Part shown: one piece after another, positions 43,187-51,698 of the stretch
Numbering within the stretch: position 1 is the first letter of the stretch
Layout: each line of letters opens with the position of its first letter
DNA from: Candidatus Gastranaerophilales bacterium
Lineage (GTDB): Bacteria; Cyanobacteriota; Vampirovibrionia; Gastranaerophilales; Gastranaerophilaceae
Direction of reading: 5' to 3'
DNA: 64,000 nt
NCBI GenBank assembly: GCA_928722015.1
Contig: CAKMWI010000003.1
Location: forward strand, 62,001-126,000
The notes under the pieces: generated by a model
What the model was told of the DNA's origin: nothing
The model's input: only the letters and a program-made list of their open reading frames with translations
Database searches by the model: none
Program-made: the position numbers and the translations under genes

Positions 43187-44338
43187 ATGAAAGGTTCAAA
43201 AATATTAGCAACACTGATGCTGTCTGCTCTTTTATTTACAGGATGTGGAATAAAGAATCAACAGGCGATTATTAAAATTAATGATGGAGTTATTACACAA
43301 AAAGAATATAACGAAATGATGGATAAACAAATTGCTCAATCTCCGTTTGGTGGAATGATGGATATTAAGAGTAATAAAGATGGTTTTTTCTATCTTATGA
43401 CCGAGCAAAGAGTAATTAATCAATTGATTGTTCAAGAAATTTTGGATCAAGAAGCTGATGCAAGAGGTATTAAGGTTACAAGAAAAGATGTTGATGCCGA
43501 AATTAAGAGAATTATGGACAAAATGGGCAGTAGAGACCAGTTAATGGATGTTTTAAAACAAAACGGAGTTTCTGTTTCTGAGTTTAAAAAAGATGTTAAT
43601 AATCAGGTTAGAATGCAAAAGCTCGCTAATACTGTAGGCAAAATTAAAGTTACAGATGCTGATTGTAAAAAATTCTATGACAAAAATATTGATAAATTTA
43701 AACATGATGAACAAGTTAGAGCTTCTCATATTTTGATTGATGCTAATCCTCATCTTATTCAACAAGAGTTAACTTCTGATCCTAAGAAAAAGATTGATGA
43801 TAAAGAGTTAAAGGCTAAAGTTGAAGAAATTATGGCTCAAAAGAAAGCTGAAGCAGAAAAATTAGCGAAAGAATTGCAGGCTGATAAATCTAAATTTGCA
43901 GCTTATGCTAAAAAATATTCACAAGATACAAATTCTGCAAAACAAGGCGGAGATTTAGGTTTCTTTGCAAAAGACAGAATGGTAAAAGAATTTGCCGATG
44001 CTGCATTCAAGGCAAAACCAAATACAATTCCTGATGTTGTTAAAACACAGTTTGGTTACCATATTATTATGGTTACAGACAGACGAGCAGCAGGTGTTAT
44101 GCCTTATGAAAAAGTTAAATCTGATATCAAAGATTATCTAATGAATGAACAACAAATAAAAGCTCTTGATGAATTGACTCAAGCGGCTAAGAAAAAGTCA
44201 AAAATAGAATTTATGGATGAAAGATACAATCCTGAAATTATTAATGAAAAATTACATAAGACAGTTAATGAAGCGACTGGTGGAGCTGCAGATAAAGTTA
44301 GACAACAAAAAGAAGCTGCTAAAAATAAGAAAAAATAA
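43187..44338 (+). CDS. Peptidyl-prolyl isomerase lipoprotein (SurA/PrsA-like)
   Basis: 383 residues. A lipoprotein signal ends LLFTGCGIK (lipobox before Cys). It has a SurA_N helical region, then a parvulin domain (VRASHILIDA ... YSQDTNSAKQGGDLGFFAKDRMV ... QFGYHIIMVTDRR). The C-terminal tail is Lys/Ala-rich. It would fold exported proteins in the periplasm. AAGGAGAG precedes the ATG. Probably cotranscribed with mfd; a terminator follows. Confidence 0.9.
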   Translation: MKGSKILATLMLSALLFTGCGIKNQQAIIKINDGVITQKEYNEMMDKQIAQSPFGGMMDIKSNKDGFFYLMTEQRVINQLIVQEILDQEADARGIKVTRKDVDAEIKRIMDKMGSRDQLMDVLKQNGVSVSEFKKDVNNQVRMQKLANTVGKIKVTDADCKKFYDKNIDKFKHDEQVRASHILIDANPHLIQQELTSDPKKKIDDKELKAKVEEIMAQKKAEAEKLAKELQADKSKFAAYAKKYSQDTNSAKQGGDLGFFAKDRMVKEFADAAFKAKPNTIPDVVKTQFGYHIIMVTDRRAAGVMPYEKVKSDIKDYLMNEQQIKALDELTQAAKKKSKIEFMDERYNPEIINEKLHKTVNEATGGAADKVRQQKEAAKNKKK

Positions 44339-44357
44339 ATTTTATAAATTATTTGAT

Positions 44358-44387
44358 AAAAAGACCTTTCATTTGAGAGGTCTTTTT
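44358..44387 (+). terminator. Terminator after the foldase gene
   Basis: AAAAAGACCT (44358-44367) pairs with AGGTCTTTTT (44378-44387), ending in a T-run. It separates mfd-foldase from the next gene's own extended -10. Confidence 0.85.
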
Positions 44388-44434
44388 ATTTGTAAAAAAT
44401 CATACAAATGTTTTATTATTTATTTTATTTAGTC

Positions 44435-44443
44435 TGCTATAAT
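44435..44443 (+). promoter_or_regulatory. Extended -10 abutting ATG 44450
   Basis: TGC-TATAAT followed by 6 nt and ATG. The expected transcription start coincides with the A of the start codon. No Shine-Dalgarno is present, so a leaderless mRNA is likely. Confidence 0.6.
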
Positions 44444-44449
44444 TATTCT

Positions 44450-45670
44450 ATGTTTGATTTATCATCACCTACAATATATATTCCTACAATATTCATAACG
44501 CTGGTTGCTATTTTTGTGTCAATACTTTATAAAGATGCAAGAAAAAATACTCATGAAAATACCAAAGATTTACCATATTATAGCGAAATAGGTTTATCAA
44601 TGGGGTATATAAGCAGGAATGTATTAGAAGATGGTAGGTTTGTGTATAGAAAAAATGTTGATCCGGAGATTACATACGAAAACAAAACATACAACTCTCT
44701 GCGTCATGCCGGCACGTTGTATTCAATGTATATGTATGAAAAGTACGGACTGGAAAAAAGATATTATGAGAGCAGAATTACTTCTTCAAAATATTTTGTT
44801 GACAGATATGTAAAGAAATTAGGCAAGAATAAATATGCAGTAATTTCACTACCTGAAGAAGAGGGAATTAAGTATCCGATAGCAAAATCCGGAGCTGCCG
44901 GAGTAGCTTTATGTGCATTATCAAATCTTGCGGGTGATGGTGAAGATAATATTGATATTGAAATTTTACGCGGGTTGGGTGAATTCCTTTTGTGTATGCA
45001 AAATGAAGATGGTAATATCTATGCATACTATGATTTTGAAAAGAAAATGATAAATAAAGAAGCAGAAGCTGTATTTTATCCAGGTGAGGCAGCAGCAGGT
45101 CTTTTGTATCTTTATGAAGTTGATCCACAACAGAAATGGCTTGATGCAGCTAAAAAAATCCTTTTATATTTGGCAGCAAGCAGAAAACATTTAGATTTAG
45201 AAATCCCATTTGATCATTGGTCTGTTTTGGCAGTTGAGATGCTGTTCAAATCAAAAAATGCTACTGTTGAAGAAATAAATACATTGAGAAGTTATGCTGA
45301 ACAAATGGCTATACCTACTTTGAGTAGCCAGATTACAAATTCTAATAACAGTTATTATGGGGCATTTAAAGATAATGTAAGACCTTGTAGCCTTGGCACA
45401 ATTATGGAAGGTTTAGCATCGATATATTTTTGTACTAATAATGAGCCATTGAAAAAAATTATATTTAAGTCTTTATCTATTGGTAATATGTTCTTGAGTA
45501 AGGTGCAGGTAAAAACAGGACCTCAAGCCGGCGGTTTGCCAAATTCTGCGAATTGGGTTAAACCCGGTGTTACACCGAATGCTAGTGTTATTAGAATAGA
45601 TAATGTTCAGCACGTTGTAACAGGTTGGTTGAAATATCAAAATATTTTAAAAATTACTGACAATTATTAA
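44450..45670 (+). CDS. Alpha/alpha-barrel-like membrane-anchored protein
   Basis: 406 residues. It has one N-terminal membrane anchor (IYIPTIFITLVAIFVSILY), then repeated helical motifs: RHAGTLYSMYMYE, SGAAGVALCALSNL, YPGEAAAGLLYLYE, DHWSVLAVEML. This resembles (alpha/alpha)6 toroid enzymes such as lanthionine-synthetase-like or glycan-acting barrels. The function is not recognised. The start at 44450 is preferred to 44408 because of the extended -10 immediately before it. Its 3' end overlaps the convergent GGDEF gene by 17 nt. Confidence 0.6.
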   Translation: MFDLSSPTIYIPTIFITLVAIFVSILYKDARKNTHENTKDLPYYSEIGLSMGYISRNVLEDGRFVYRKNVDPEITYENKTYNSLRHAGTLYSMYMYEKYGLEKRYYESRITSSKYFVDRYVKKLGKNKYAVISLPEEEGIKYPIAKSGAAGVALCALSNLAGDGEDNIDIEILRGLGEFLLCMQNEDGNIYAYYDFEKKMINKEAEAVFYPGEAAAGLLYLYEVDPQQKWLDAAKKILLYLAASRKHLDLEIPFDHWSVLAVEMLFKSKNATVEEINTLRSYAEQMAIPTLSSQITNSNNSYYGAFKDNVRPCSLGTIMEGLASIYFCTNNEPLKKIIFKSLSIGNMFLSKVQVKTGPQAGGLPNSANWVKPGVTPNASVIRIDNVQHVVTGWLKYQNILKITDNY

Positions 45671-46316
45671 GAATAGTTTTGTTTCTGCCTGAATTTTTTG
45701 CTTTGTATAATGCATTATCTGTTTTTTCAAGTAAAATATCTTTGCTGTGGATATCCGGTGTTAATTGGCAGGCTCCTATACTTACTGTAATATTAACAGG
45801 CTGCCCGTGATAGTTTAAATCTAAAGTCTCAACAGTTTTTCTAAATCTTTCCAAAGGTATAATGGATTGATTTATATCTGTTTCTGTCAAAATTACAACA
45901 AACTCTTCACCGCCAAATCGAAAAACGGTATCTGTTTTTCTGAATGTTTGTAGAGCCGCATTTGAGACTTGTTTTAAAATATAATCACCGCACTGATGCC
46001 CAAAAGTATCATTTACCTTTTTAAAATAGTCAATGTCAAATATTACCAAAGTTAATTTATTATTATATCTTTTTGCTCTTAAAAATTCTTTTTCAAAAGT
46101 ATTTTCAAAACATCTTCTGTTTGCCAATCCGGTCAGTTCATCTGTTAAAGATAAATATTTTGTTCTGGAGTACATAAAGTTGATTTGTTTAATAACTTCC
46201 ATTTTATTTTCTTCGGGAATGTCAAAAGTTTGGATAATGTGTTCAATATTTTGTTGAATTTCGTCCAAAATTCCGTCAGGAATGTCAAAAGACATAACTT
46301 CTAAATCTTCAACCAT
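45654..46316 (-). CDS. GGDEF diguanylate cyclase
   Basis: 220 residues. The GGDEF domain has LTDELTGLANRR, DIDYFKKVNDTFGH and an active-site RFGGEEF (a functional GGEEF variant) with an RxxD inhibitory site (RKTD) five residues upstream, so an active, feedback-inhibited cyclic-di-GMP synthase is expected. The N-terminal about 60 residues are helical with no recognised sensor. AGAGGAG precedes the ATG. Flagellar genes in the window give a plausible output but no direct link. Confidence 0.88.
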   Translation of the reverse strand: MVEDLEVMSFDIPDGILDEIQQNIEHIIQTFDIPEENKMEVIKQINFMYSRTKYLSLTDELTGLANRRCFENTFEKEFLRAKRYNNKLTLVIFDIDYFKKVNDTFGHQCGDYILKQVSNAALQTFRKTDTVFRFGGEEFVVILTETDINQSIIPLERFRKTVETLDLNYHGQPVNITVSIGACQLTPDIHSKDILLEKTDNALYKAKNSGRNKTILNNCQ

Positions 46317-46476
46317 AAAGCTCCTCTTATAAGTTTATTATTGCTAAAGTCATTTATCTCTTCTATCTCTATCTGGTTTTATATTCGACAACAAAGATTA
46401 TAAACTTTAATATTTTAAAGTTTTGTTTACAAAACTAAATACTTATTTCATTTAAAGGTCTAAGATTATGTCAATT

Positions 46477-47286
46477 TTATTGAACAAGCATAAACGATTT
46501 TAACATTCTGCCTCCGCCATCTCCTTTTTTGGATATAACTTCAAGATTTTTTTTGTAGTTCATAGATGTGGAGCTTCCTCCGTCAAAAGCCATTGCTCTA
46601 TCGAGTTTTAAATCTTTGCACAGTTTTTGAACTTCGTACATATCCATGGGATTGTCATCAGTGATAATTAAAATATGGCATTCATCACTACCTTTGAGTC
46701 CTATAATAGTTCTTGGAACTTTATGTAACACAAAAGCTGATTCTCGTACAACTTCACCTTCTGCATTTTTTTCGATAAATGCTTCTTCTTCCAAGTGTAG
46801 TTCAGGTAAAATTAACGGACCGCCTTGGGCAGATGTAATTAATGAACATCCAAAAGGTACATCGGATTTGTGGGAAACTATATCATATTGAAACTTATTC
46901 CCGCATTGCATAATTCTGAATTCTGTTCTATTTAAAATTTTATTCATATTTCTTCTGAAATATGGATTTGCAAGTAATGCATTATTAAACATAGGATCAG
47001 CTGATGTTATTCTATCTGTAACGATATAAGAGATAGTTTTTCCGTTTTTCGGATCAAAGAATCCTGCATTTACAGTTAGAGTTGCATTTGCTTTGACGTG
47101 GGCTTCTCTGTTTGTAATTAAGTCTTCTGCGGCAACAAATTTTATACGTTTTTTTATTTTTTCACCCTTTAAAATTACATGATAGATACCATTGTTTTTA
47201 TCAACAGATATATCTCCTGCTGCAAAAGCAGTACAACAACTCATCAATCCCAAAATAATCCCTAAAAATATTGTGAATTTTTTCAT
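46477..47286 (-). CDS. Phosphodiester glycosidase (NAGPA-like) family protein
   Basis: 269 residues. ATG 47286 (AAAGGA upstream) is preferred over the longer frame. It has an export signal (GIILGLMSCCTAFAAG) and the PF09992-type pattern: NAGFFDPKNGKTISYI, CSLITSAQGGPLI, PRTIIGLKG and FDGGSSTSMNYK. The family includes enzymes releasing sugar-phosphate diesters and exopolysaccharide proteins. Likely periplasmic. It starts immediately after the LptF/G-type gene, whose stop codon it nearly overlaps. Confidence 0.8.
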   Translation of the reverse strand: MKKFTIFLGIILGLMSCCTAFAAGDISVDKNNGIYHVILKGEKIKKRIKFVAAEDLITNREAHVKANATLTVNAGFFDPKNGKTISYIVTDRITSADPMFNNALLANPYFRRNMNKILNRTEFRIMQCGNKFQYDIVSHKSDVPFGCSLITSAQGGPLILPELHLEEEAFIEKNAEGEVVRESAFVLHKVPRTIIGLKGSDECHILIITDDNPMDMYEVQKLCKDLKLDRAMAFDGGSSTSMNYKKNLEVISKKGDGGGRMLKSFMLVQ

Positions 47287-47287
47287 A

Positions 47288-48403
47288 TTATAAATCCTTT
47301 GACTTGTAGAATCCGCAAATAGCAATAGTAAAAGCTATTGTTGGAAACGTTGCGGTAATAAACGGTGAGAGAATTTCTTTTTCTGCCAATAAATCGAAAA
47401 ATGGCAAAGTTATATAGTATATGAATATACAACCAATTGCTATTGTAAATCCTACAAGTCTTTGTTCTCTAGGTTTGCTGAATCCTAAAAGACACCCTAA
47501 TATTGCAAGCAATACACAAACAAACGGGTGGAAGAATCTTTGTAGGTATTTATTTAATATATAATGATATTCTTCGGATAAATTTTCTTTTTTCAATAAT
47601 TTTACATATTTTTTTAAATTGTGATTTGTAATATCACGTTCTTTCATTGTTGAATATGTCATTAAAATGTATGCATTTGATGCTGCTTCCCCTTCCAAAA
47701 CATTCATCTTATTTATATGCTGTATTAAATAAATTCCGTCATTTGATATTCTATAATTAGATATATCGTTCAAAACCCATTTATCATTTTCTACATAACC
47801 GCTTTTAGCAGAGTAAATGTTTGATAATTGGTGTACATCTTGATAAACATGACTGGAGAAGTCTAATACAATAACATTTTGTAGTTTTTTATTAGTTGAT
47901 TTGGATACAATAACAGCCATTAGTGGATGACCGGATTTATCTTTTTGTGTATAGATGTATTGTGCTGTTCGCACAGAACCTCTTATTGCTCTCATTTTTT
48001 CTGCGGCCATAGGAGTTCCTTTATCACCGGTAATAAAGCATAAAAGAGTAAAAATTAAACTTAATACTACGACCGGAGCAATGATTCTTGGAAAAGACAT
48101 TCCAACTGCTCGGAAAATAGTTATTTCTGAATCTTTACTTAATTTATCAAATGTGAATAGTGTTCCCAATAACAAACCTACCGGGAATGCTTTGTCTAAA
48201 ATTTTTGGTAACTCGTAAAATAATAATAAAACTGCTGTTTTTAATCCATATTCTCCTGCTAAAGCTCCTTTTATTGTATTTAGTAGAATTTCAGGGGCAA
48301 TCCATACAATTGTGAATAATAAAATTGCAACAAGAGAAGCCATTGTTACTTGTTTGAAAATATATTTATCGTAAATAGTAATTTTAGGAATTTTAAACTG
48401 CAT
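47288..48403 (-). CDS. LptF/LptG-family LPS-transport permease
   Basis: 371 residues with N-terminal membrane helices (QVTMASLVAILLFTIVWIAP), a large periplasmic domain and C-terminal helices (FFHPFVCVLLAILGCLLGF). This is the YjgP/YjgQ family, which forms the inner-membrane pore for LPS extraction with LptB. A single such gene beside lptB implies a homodimer or a distant second copy. It begins at the last base of the lptB gene (1-nt overlap), so translation is coupled. Confidence 0.88.
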   Translation of the reverse strand: MQFKIPKITIYDKYIFKQVTMASLVAILLFTIVWIAPEILLNTIKGALAGEYGLKTAVLLLFYELPKILDKAFPVGLLLGTLFTFDKLSKDSEITIFRAVGMSFPRIIAPVVVLSLIFTLLCFITGDKGTPMAAEKMRAIRGSVRTAQYIYTQKDKSGHPLMAVIVSKSTNKKLQNVIVLDFSSHVYQDVHQLSNIYSAKSGYVENDKWVLNDISNYRISNDGIYLIQHINKMNVLEGEAASNAYILMTYSTMKERDITNHNLKKYVKLLKKENLSEEYHYILNKYLQRFFHPFVCVLLAILGCLLGFSKPREQRLVGFTIAIGCIFIYYITLPFFDLLAEKEILSPFITATFPTIAFTIAICGFYKSKDL

Positions 48404-49128
48404 TATAATGAAAAATCCTTTCCTAAATAGAATTCTTTAGCAACCGGATTAACTGCAACTTCTTCACTTTTACCTTGAATTTTTATTTTACCATCGAAAA
48501 TTACGTATGCTCTATCTGTAATTGACAGGGTTGCTTTAGGGTTGTGGTCTGTAATAAGAACACCTAAACCTTTATCTTCTGACAATTTTCTGATATTATC
48601 TTTAATTTCGCCAATTGCAATAGGGTCAATTCCTGTGAAAGGCTCATCAAGTAAGATAAAATCAGGACTTGCTGCTAATGCTCTTGCTAATTCGACACGT
48701 CTTCTTTCACCACCTGACAATGAAATGGCAGATGCATTACGAAGTCTGGCTACACCAAATTCAGAAAGAAGTTCTTCAAGTTTCTTTTTCTTTTCACATT
48801 CAGTAAGTTTATCATTCATTTGTAGAACCAAGTTGATATTTTCTTCCACTGTAAGGCTTCTAAAACTGGAAGCTTCCTGAGGCAAATAACCGATACCGGC
48901 TTTTGCTCTTATGTGCATAGGCCATGATGAAATTTCTTGGCCGTCCAAAGTGATGCTTCCTTTGTTTGGTTTAACAAGGCCGACAACCATATAAAATGTT
49001 GTTGTTTTACCTGCACCGTTAGGTCCGAGCAAACATACAACTTCACCTTTATTTATGTTGAAAGATACGTCGTTTACTACACTTCTGTCCCCATATATCT
49101 TAATTAAATTTTTTGCCTCGATTCTCAT
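48403..49128 (-). CDS. lptB: LPS export ABC ATPase LptB
   Basis: 241 residues. Walker A GPNGAGKTTTFYMVVG, Q-loop GYLPQEASSF, signature LSGGERRRVELARAL, Walker B FILLDEPFTGIDPIA and the switch His in ITDHN. The LSGGERRR and the DEPFTGIDPIA strings are typical of LptB. It powers LPS extraction with the adjacent LptF/G-type permease, strong evidence for a Gram-negative envelope. Confidence 0.93.
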   Translation of the reverse strand: MRIEAKNLIKIYGDRSVVNDVSFNINKGEVVCLLGPNGAGKTTTFYMVVGLVKPNKGSITLDGQEISSWPMHIRAKAGIGYLPQEASSFRSLTVEENINLVLQMNDKLTECEKKKKLEELLSEFGVARLRNASAISLSGGERRRVELARALAASPDFILLDEPFTGIDPIAIGEIKDNIRKLSEDKGLGVLITDHNPKATLSITDRAYVIFDGKIKIQGKSEEVAVNPVAKEFYLGKDFSL

Positions 49129-49390
49129 TTTATCCCCTTATAATGTTTAGTAATATTTTACTTAAAAAAAAGACTTAATGCAAATAAATGTATAAGTTTT
49201 AAATTTGGAAATATTGAGTAAGAATGTTATAAACAGGTAAACATCTCTATTATTATAAAAACATTAAGAATTGTAAAACTTTTTGATTTATATGTAATTT
49301 TTCATTAGAAAATGGGAATATATATCATGTACACAAACCATTTTCTTTTTCTTTATTTTCTCCTACACACTAACCTTTTACCGAATATAG

Positions 49391-49414
49391 AGCCGTATAA
49401 GCGGCTATTTTTAT
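49391..49414 (+). terminator. Orphan rightward terminator-like hairpin
   Basis: AGCCG-TATAAG-CGGCT (49391-49406) followed by ATTTTTATT. No plus-strand gene lies upstream, so it would end an unannotated transcript if real. Confidence 0.4.
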
Positions 49415-49435
49415 TGAGAAATTTTACAAAAAATT

Positions 49436-49463
49436 AAAAGGTCCATTGTTAAATGGACCTTTT
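49436..49463 (-). terminator. Terminator of tRNA-Cys
   Basis: AAAAGGTCCATT-GTTA-AATGGACCTTTT, a 12-bp stem with its own A/T ends, just downstream of tRNA-Cys in the minus direction. Confidence 0.85.
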
Positions 49464-49492
49464 ATAAATAAATTTTATTGATATTGTTTAAA

Positions 49493-49564
49493 AGGCGACA
49501 CCCAGATTCGAACTGGGGAATAAAAGCTTTGCAGGCTTCTGCCTTACCACTTGGCCATGTCGCC
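49493..49564 (-). tRNA. tRNA-Cys (GCA)
   Basis: Acceptor GGCGACA pairs with TGTCGCC; the anticodon arm reads AAGCC-TGCAAAG-type with anticodon GCA; T-arm has AGTTCGAAT; discriminator U as usual for Cys. No CCA encoded. Confidence 0.93.
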
Positions 49565-49615
49565 ATATCCGTATTTATAATATACGTGATACATGCGCAG
49601 ATGTCAAGAAAGTTC

Positions 49616-50872
49616 TTAATCCTTGTTTTGTGCAATCATCTGATTAAGTATATTTTTAGCAGTTTCTAATTGAATATCCTTTTTTGCATTAATATCTTTT
49701 TGAGTAAACTGAACTTCAATATCTGGGGTAATTCCCTTTTTATTAATATCTTTGCCTTTTGGAGTTAAATATTTAGCTATAGTCAAATTTAATCCTGTTT
49801 GGTTTGGCATAGGAATAATTTTTTGTACCATCCCTTTTCCAAAAGTTTTAGTACCTAAAATTTTTGCTTTATGGTAGTCTTTCATTGCTCCTGAGAGAAT
49901 CTCGCTTGCACTTGCACTTGTTCCATTTACAAGCAAAATAATAGGTTTTTCAATTTTAAGATTAGTATCCTGCGCCATAACATCATATCTGTACCCATTT
50001 CTTCCTACAATACTTACAAGGCGACCTTTTTCTATAAATAAATTGGCTATGAATATTGCATTTGTCAGTAAACCACCGGTATTGCCGCGCAAATCTACAA
50101 TTAAACCTTTTGTATTTTGTGTATTTTCTAATGCTTCAAGAAATTCGTTAGGTGTAGATGTACTTATAAAACTGGAAATCTGTATGTAACCTATATTTTT
50201 ATCAGTCGAGCTTTTTACTGTTTTTATTTTAATTTCTTTTCTAATAATTTTTTTACTTATTCTGGTACTATTTCTCAATATATCTATGTTCACAAAAGTA
50301 TTTACTGGTCCTTTAACAAGATTTGATACTTCTGCAAGTGAAAGACCACTGACTTTTTTCCCGTTAATAGATAAAATTATATCACCGGGTTTGATATCTG
50401 CAAATTGAGCCGGAGTTTCTTCAATTACGCTAATTATGCGAATTTTTCCTGAGTCATTAACTATATTTACTCCAATACCAGAAATTTTTGAAGTAATGGA
50501 AGTGTTTTGTTCTGAAAATTCTTCTTTTGTAAGGAATCTTGAGTATGGGTCATCCAGACTGGCAATCATTGTTTCTATTGCAACTTTAGCGTCATCTGTA
50601 GTTTTAATTTTTCCCTGATAACGAGTTTTCCATCGACTCCAGTGTTGATGGTTAAAACTTGGGTCATAGTATTCATTTTTTATTATTTGCCAGCTTTTAT
50701 CAAACAATTTTTGTGCAGAAATGTTAGTGGTATCAACGGTTTTTGTATCAGCTTCAAGCATAGGATTATGATTAGCGAGATAAAAAGCATTAACAGCAAA
50801 TAATGTTATTGCTGCTCCGATTAAAAATATTACTGCTTTTATCCTTCTTCTCATAACTTCATTTAACATCAA
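49616..50872 (-). CDS. ctpA: C-terminal processing protease (S41 family)
   Basis: 418 residues. One membrane segment (about 15-30), a PDZ domain (PAQFADIKPGDIILSINGKKV), then the S41 catalytic part with the Ser in GTSASASEIL and the Lys in TFGKGMVQ. It is a periplasmic, membrane-anchored processing protease. Start could be TTG 50872, the adjacent ATG 50869 or ATG 50854; no strong Shine-Dalgarno decides. Confidence 0.9.
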   Translation of the reverse strand: MMLNEVMRRRIKAVIFLIGAAITLFAVNAFYLANHNPMLEADTKTVDTTNISAQKLFDKSWQIIKNEYYDPSFNHQHWSRWKTRYQGKIKTTDDAKVAIETMIASLDDPYSRFLTKEEFSEQNTSITSKISGIGVNIVNDSGKIRIISVIEETPAQFADIKPGDIILSINGKKVSGLSLAEVSNLVKGPVNTFVNIDILRNSTRISKKIIRKEIKIKTVKSSTDKNIGYIQISSFISTSTPNEFLEALENTQNTKGLIVDLRGNTGGLLTNAIFIANLFIEKGRLVSIVGRNGYRYDVMAQDTNLKIEKPIILLVNGTSASASEILSGAMKDYHKAKILGTKTFGKGMVQKIIPMPNQTGLNLTIAKYLTPKGKDINKKGITPDIEVQFTQKDINAKKDIQLETAKNILNQMIAQNKD

Positions 50873-50928
50873 GTATTTTTGAGAATCAATATACTTTTTG
50901 TGTAAGTCTGATAATTATTCAAAAATTT

Positions 50929-51618
50929 TTATAAATTATCAAATCCAGGTGAATATGAAGGTAAGCCTGTATAGCCCGGATTGTTTAAGACTTCTTTTTT
51001 TATATATTTGTTTGTATAATTTCCTTTTTCAAGGAGTTTTTTTAAAGAATTTTCTCTTTTTACCAGAGCATTGGATGTTTGATTGCTTTCAGGATACAGT
51101 TTTAAGATATCATTCCAAACAAAGGCTTCCATTGTCCAAGCATATATTTCTTCTGCAAGAGAATTAAATTCATCCTGATGTAATGCTTCATGAGATAATA
51201 AAGCTGCCAGTGCACCGGCAGGAGCATCTTGATGTTTTATATTTATGTAGATATATAAATTTTTTCCTTTTTTCCAGCCAAGAGCATCAAATTCTTCGTA
51301 TTCCTTTTTAATTTCTCCTAAATTTTTAAATTCTATTTTTACCGGACGTTCAGACAAATTATTTCCTAAAATTGCGTTGCGTGAAAACATTCCTTCTGTG
51401 TCTTTTAGCATATCCAAGGCTACATAAAAAACTTCATCTTTACCTACTGATTTATAGTTTGGCCTAATTTGTTGAATGTATTCAGGTGTATATTTTGCCG
51501 GATATTGATGTGGAACAGTCATCTGATTATCCTGAGCAGCGTATACATTTGAATGAAGCAACATTAATATTGCTGTTATACTTAATATTTTTGCTGTAAA
51601 TTTTATTCTTTCTTTCAT
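50929..51618 (-). CDS. Secreted HExxH putative metalloprotease
   Basis: 229 residues. Signal peptide to about residue 28 (NVYAAQ). The zinc motif LSHEALHQDE gives His143-Glu144-x-x-His147, with Glu156/157 in AEEIYAW nine or ten residues later as a possible third ligand. That suits a gluzincin-type peptidase, but the whole-protein family is not recognised. The C terminus is Pro/Gly-rich. It lies upstream of ctpA on the same strand, so both may act in the periplasm. Confidence 0.65.
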   Translation of the reverse strand: MKERIKFTAKILSITAILMLLHSNVYAAQDNQMTVPHQYPAKYTPEYIQQIRPNYKSVGKDEVFYVALDMLKDTEGMFSRNAILGNNLSERPVKIEFKNLGEIKKEYEEFDALGWKKGKNLYIYINIKHQDAPAGALAALLSHEALHQDEFNSLAEEIYAWTMEAFVWNDILKLYPESNQTSNALVKRENSLKKLLEKGNYTNKYIKKEVLNNPGYTGLPSYSPGFDNL

Positions 51619-51698
51619 AATTGCTATACTCCCGCTCGCTGCCTAAAGTTTATATTATGTATTATAGTTATGTTTTTTTTTGAATCAAATTAATTTTA

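Larger units (their letters stand above)
49129..49492. other. Intergenic region upstream of lptB
   Basis: No open frame with a ribosome site. It contains the lptB promoter region, a rightward terminator-like hairpin with no gene before it (49391-49414) and the strong tRNA-Cys terminator (49436-49463). A short plus-strand transcript ending near 49412 is possible. Confidence 0.45.

Noticed and set aside
50854..50872. Another leaderless start at ctpA
   Set aside because: A TTAAAT box lies 6 nt before ATG 50854 but several starts are possible and the box is weak, so it was not counted.
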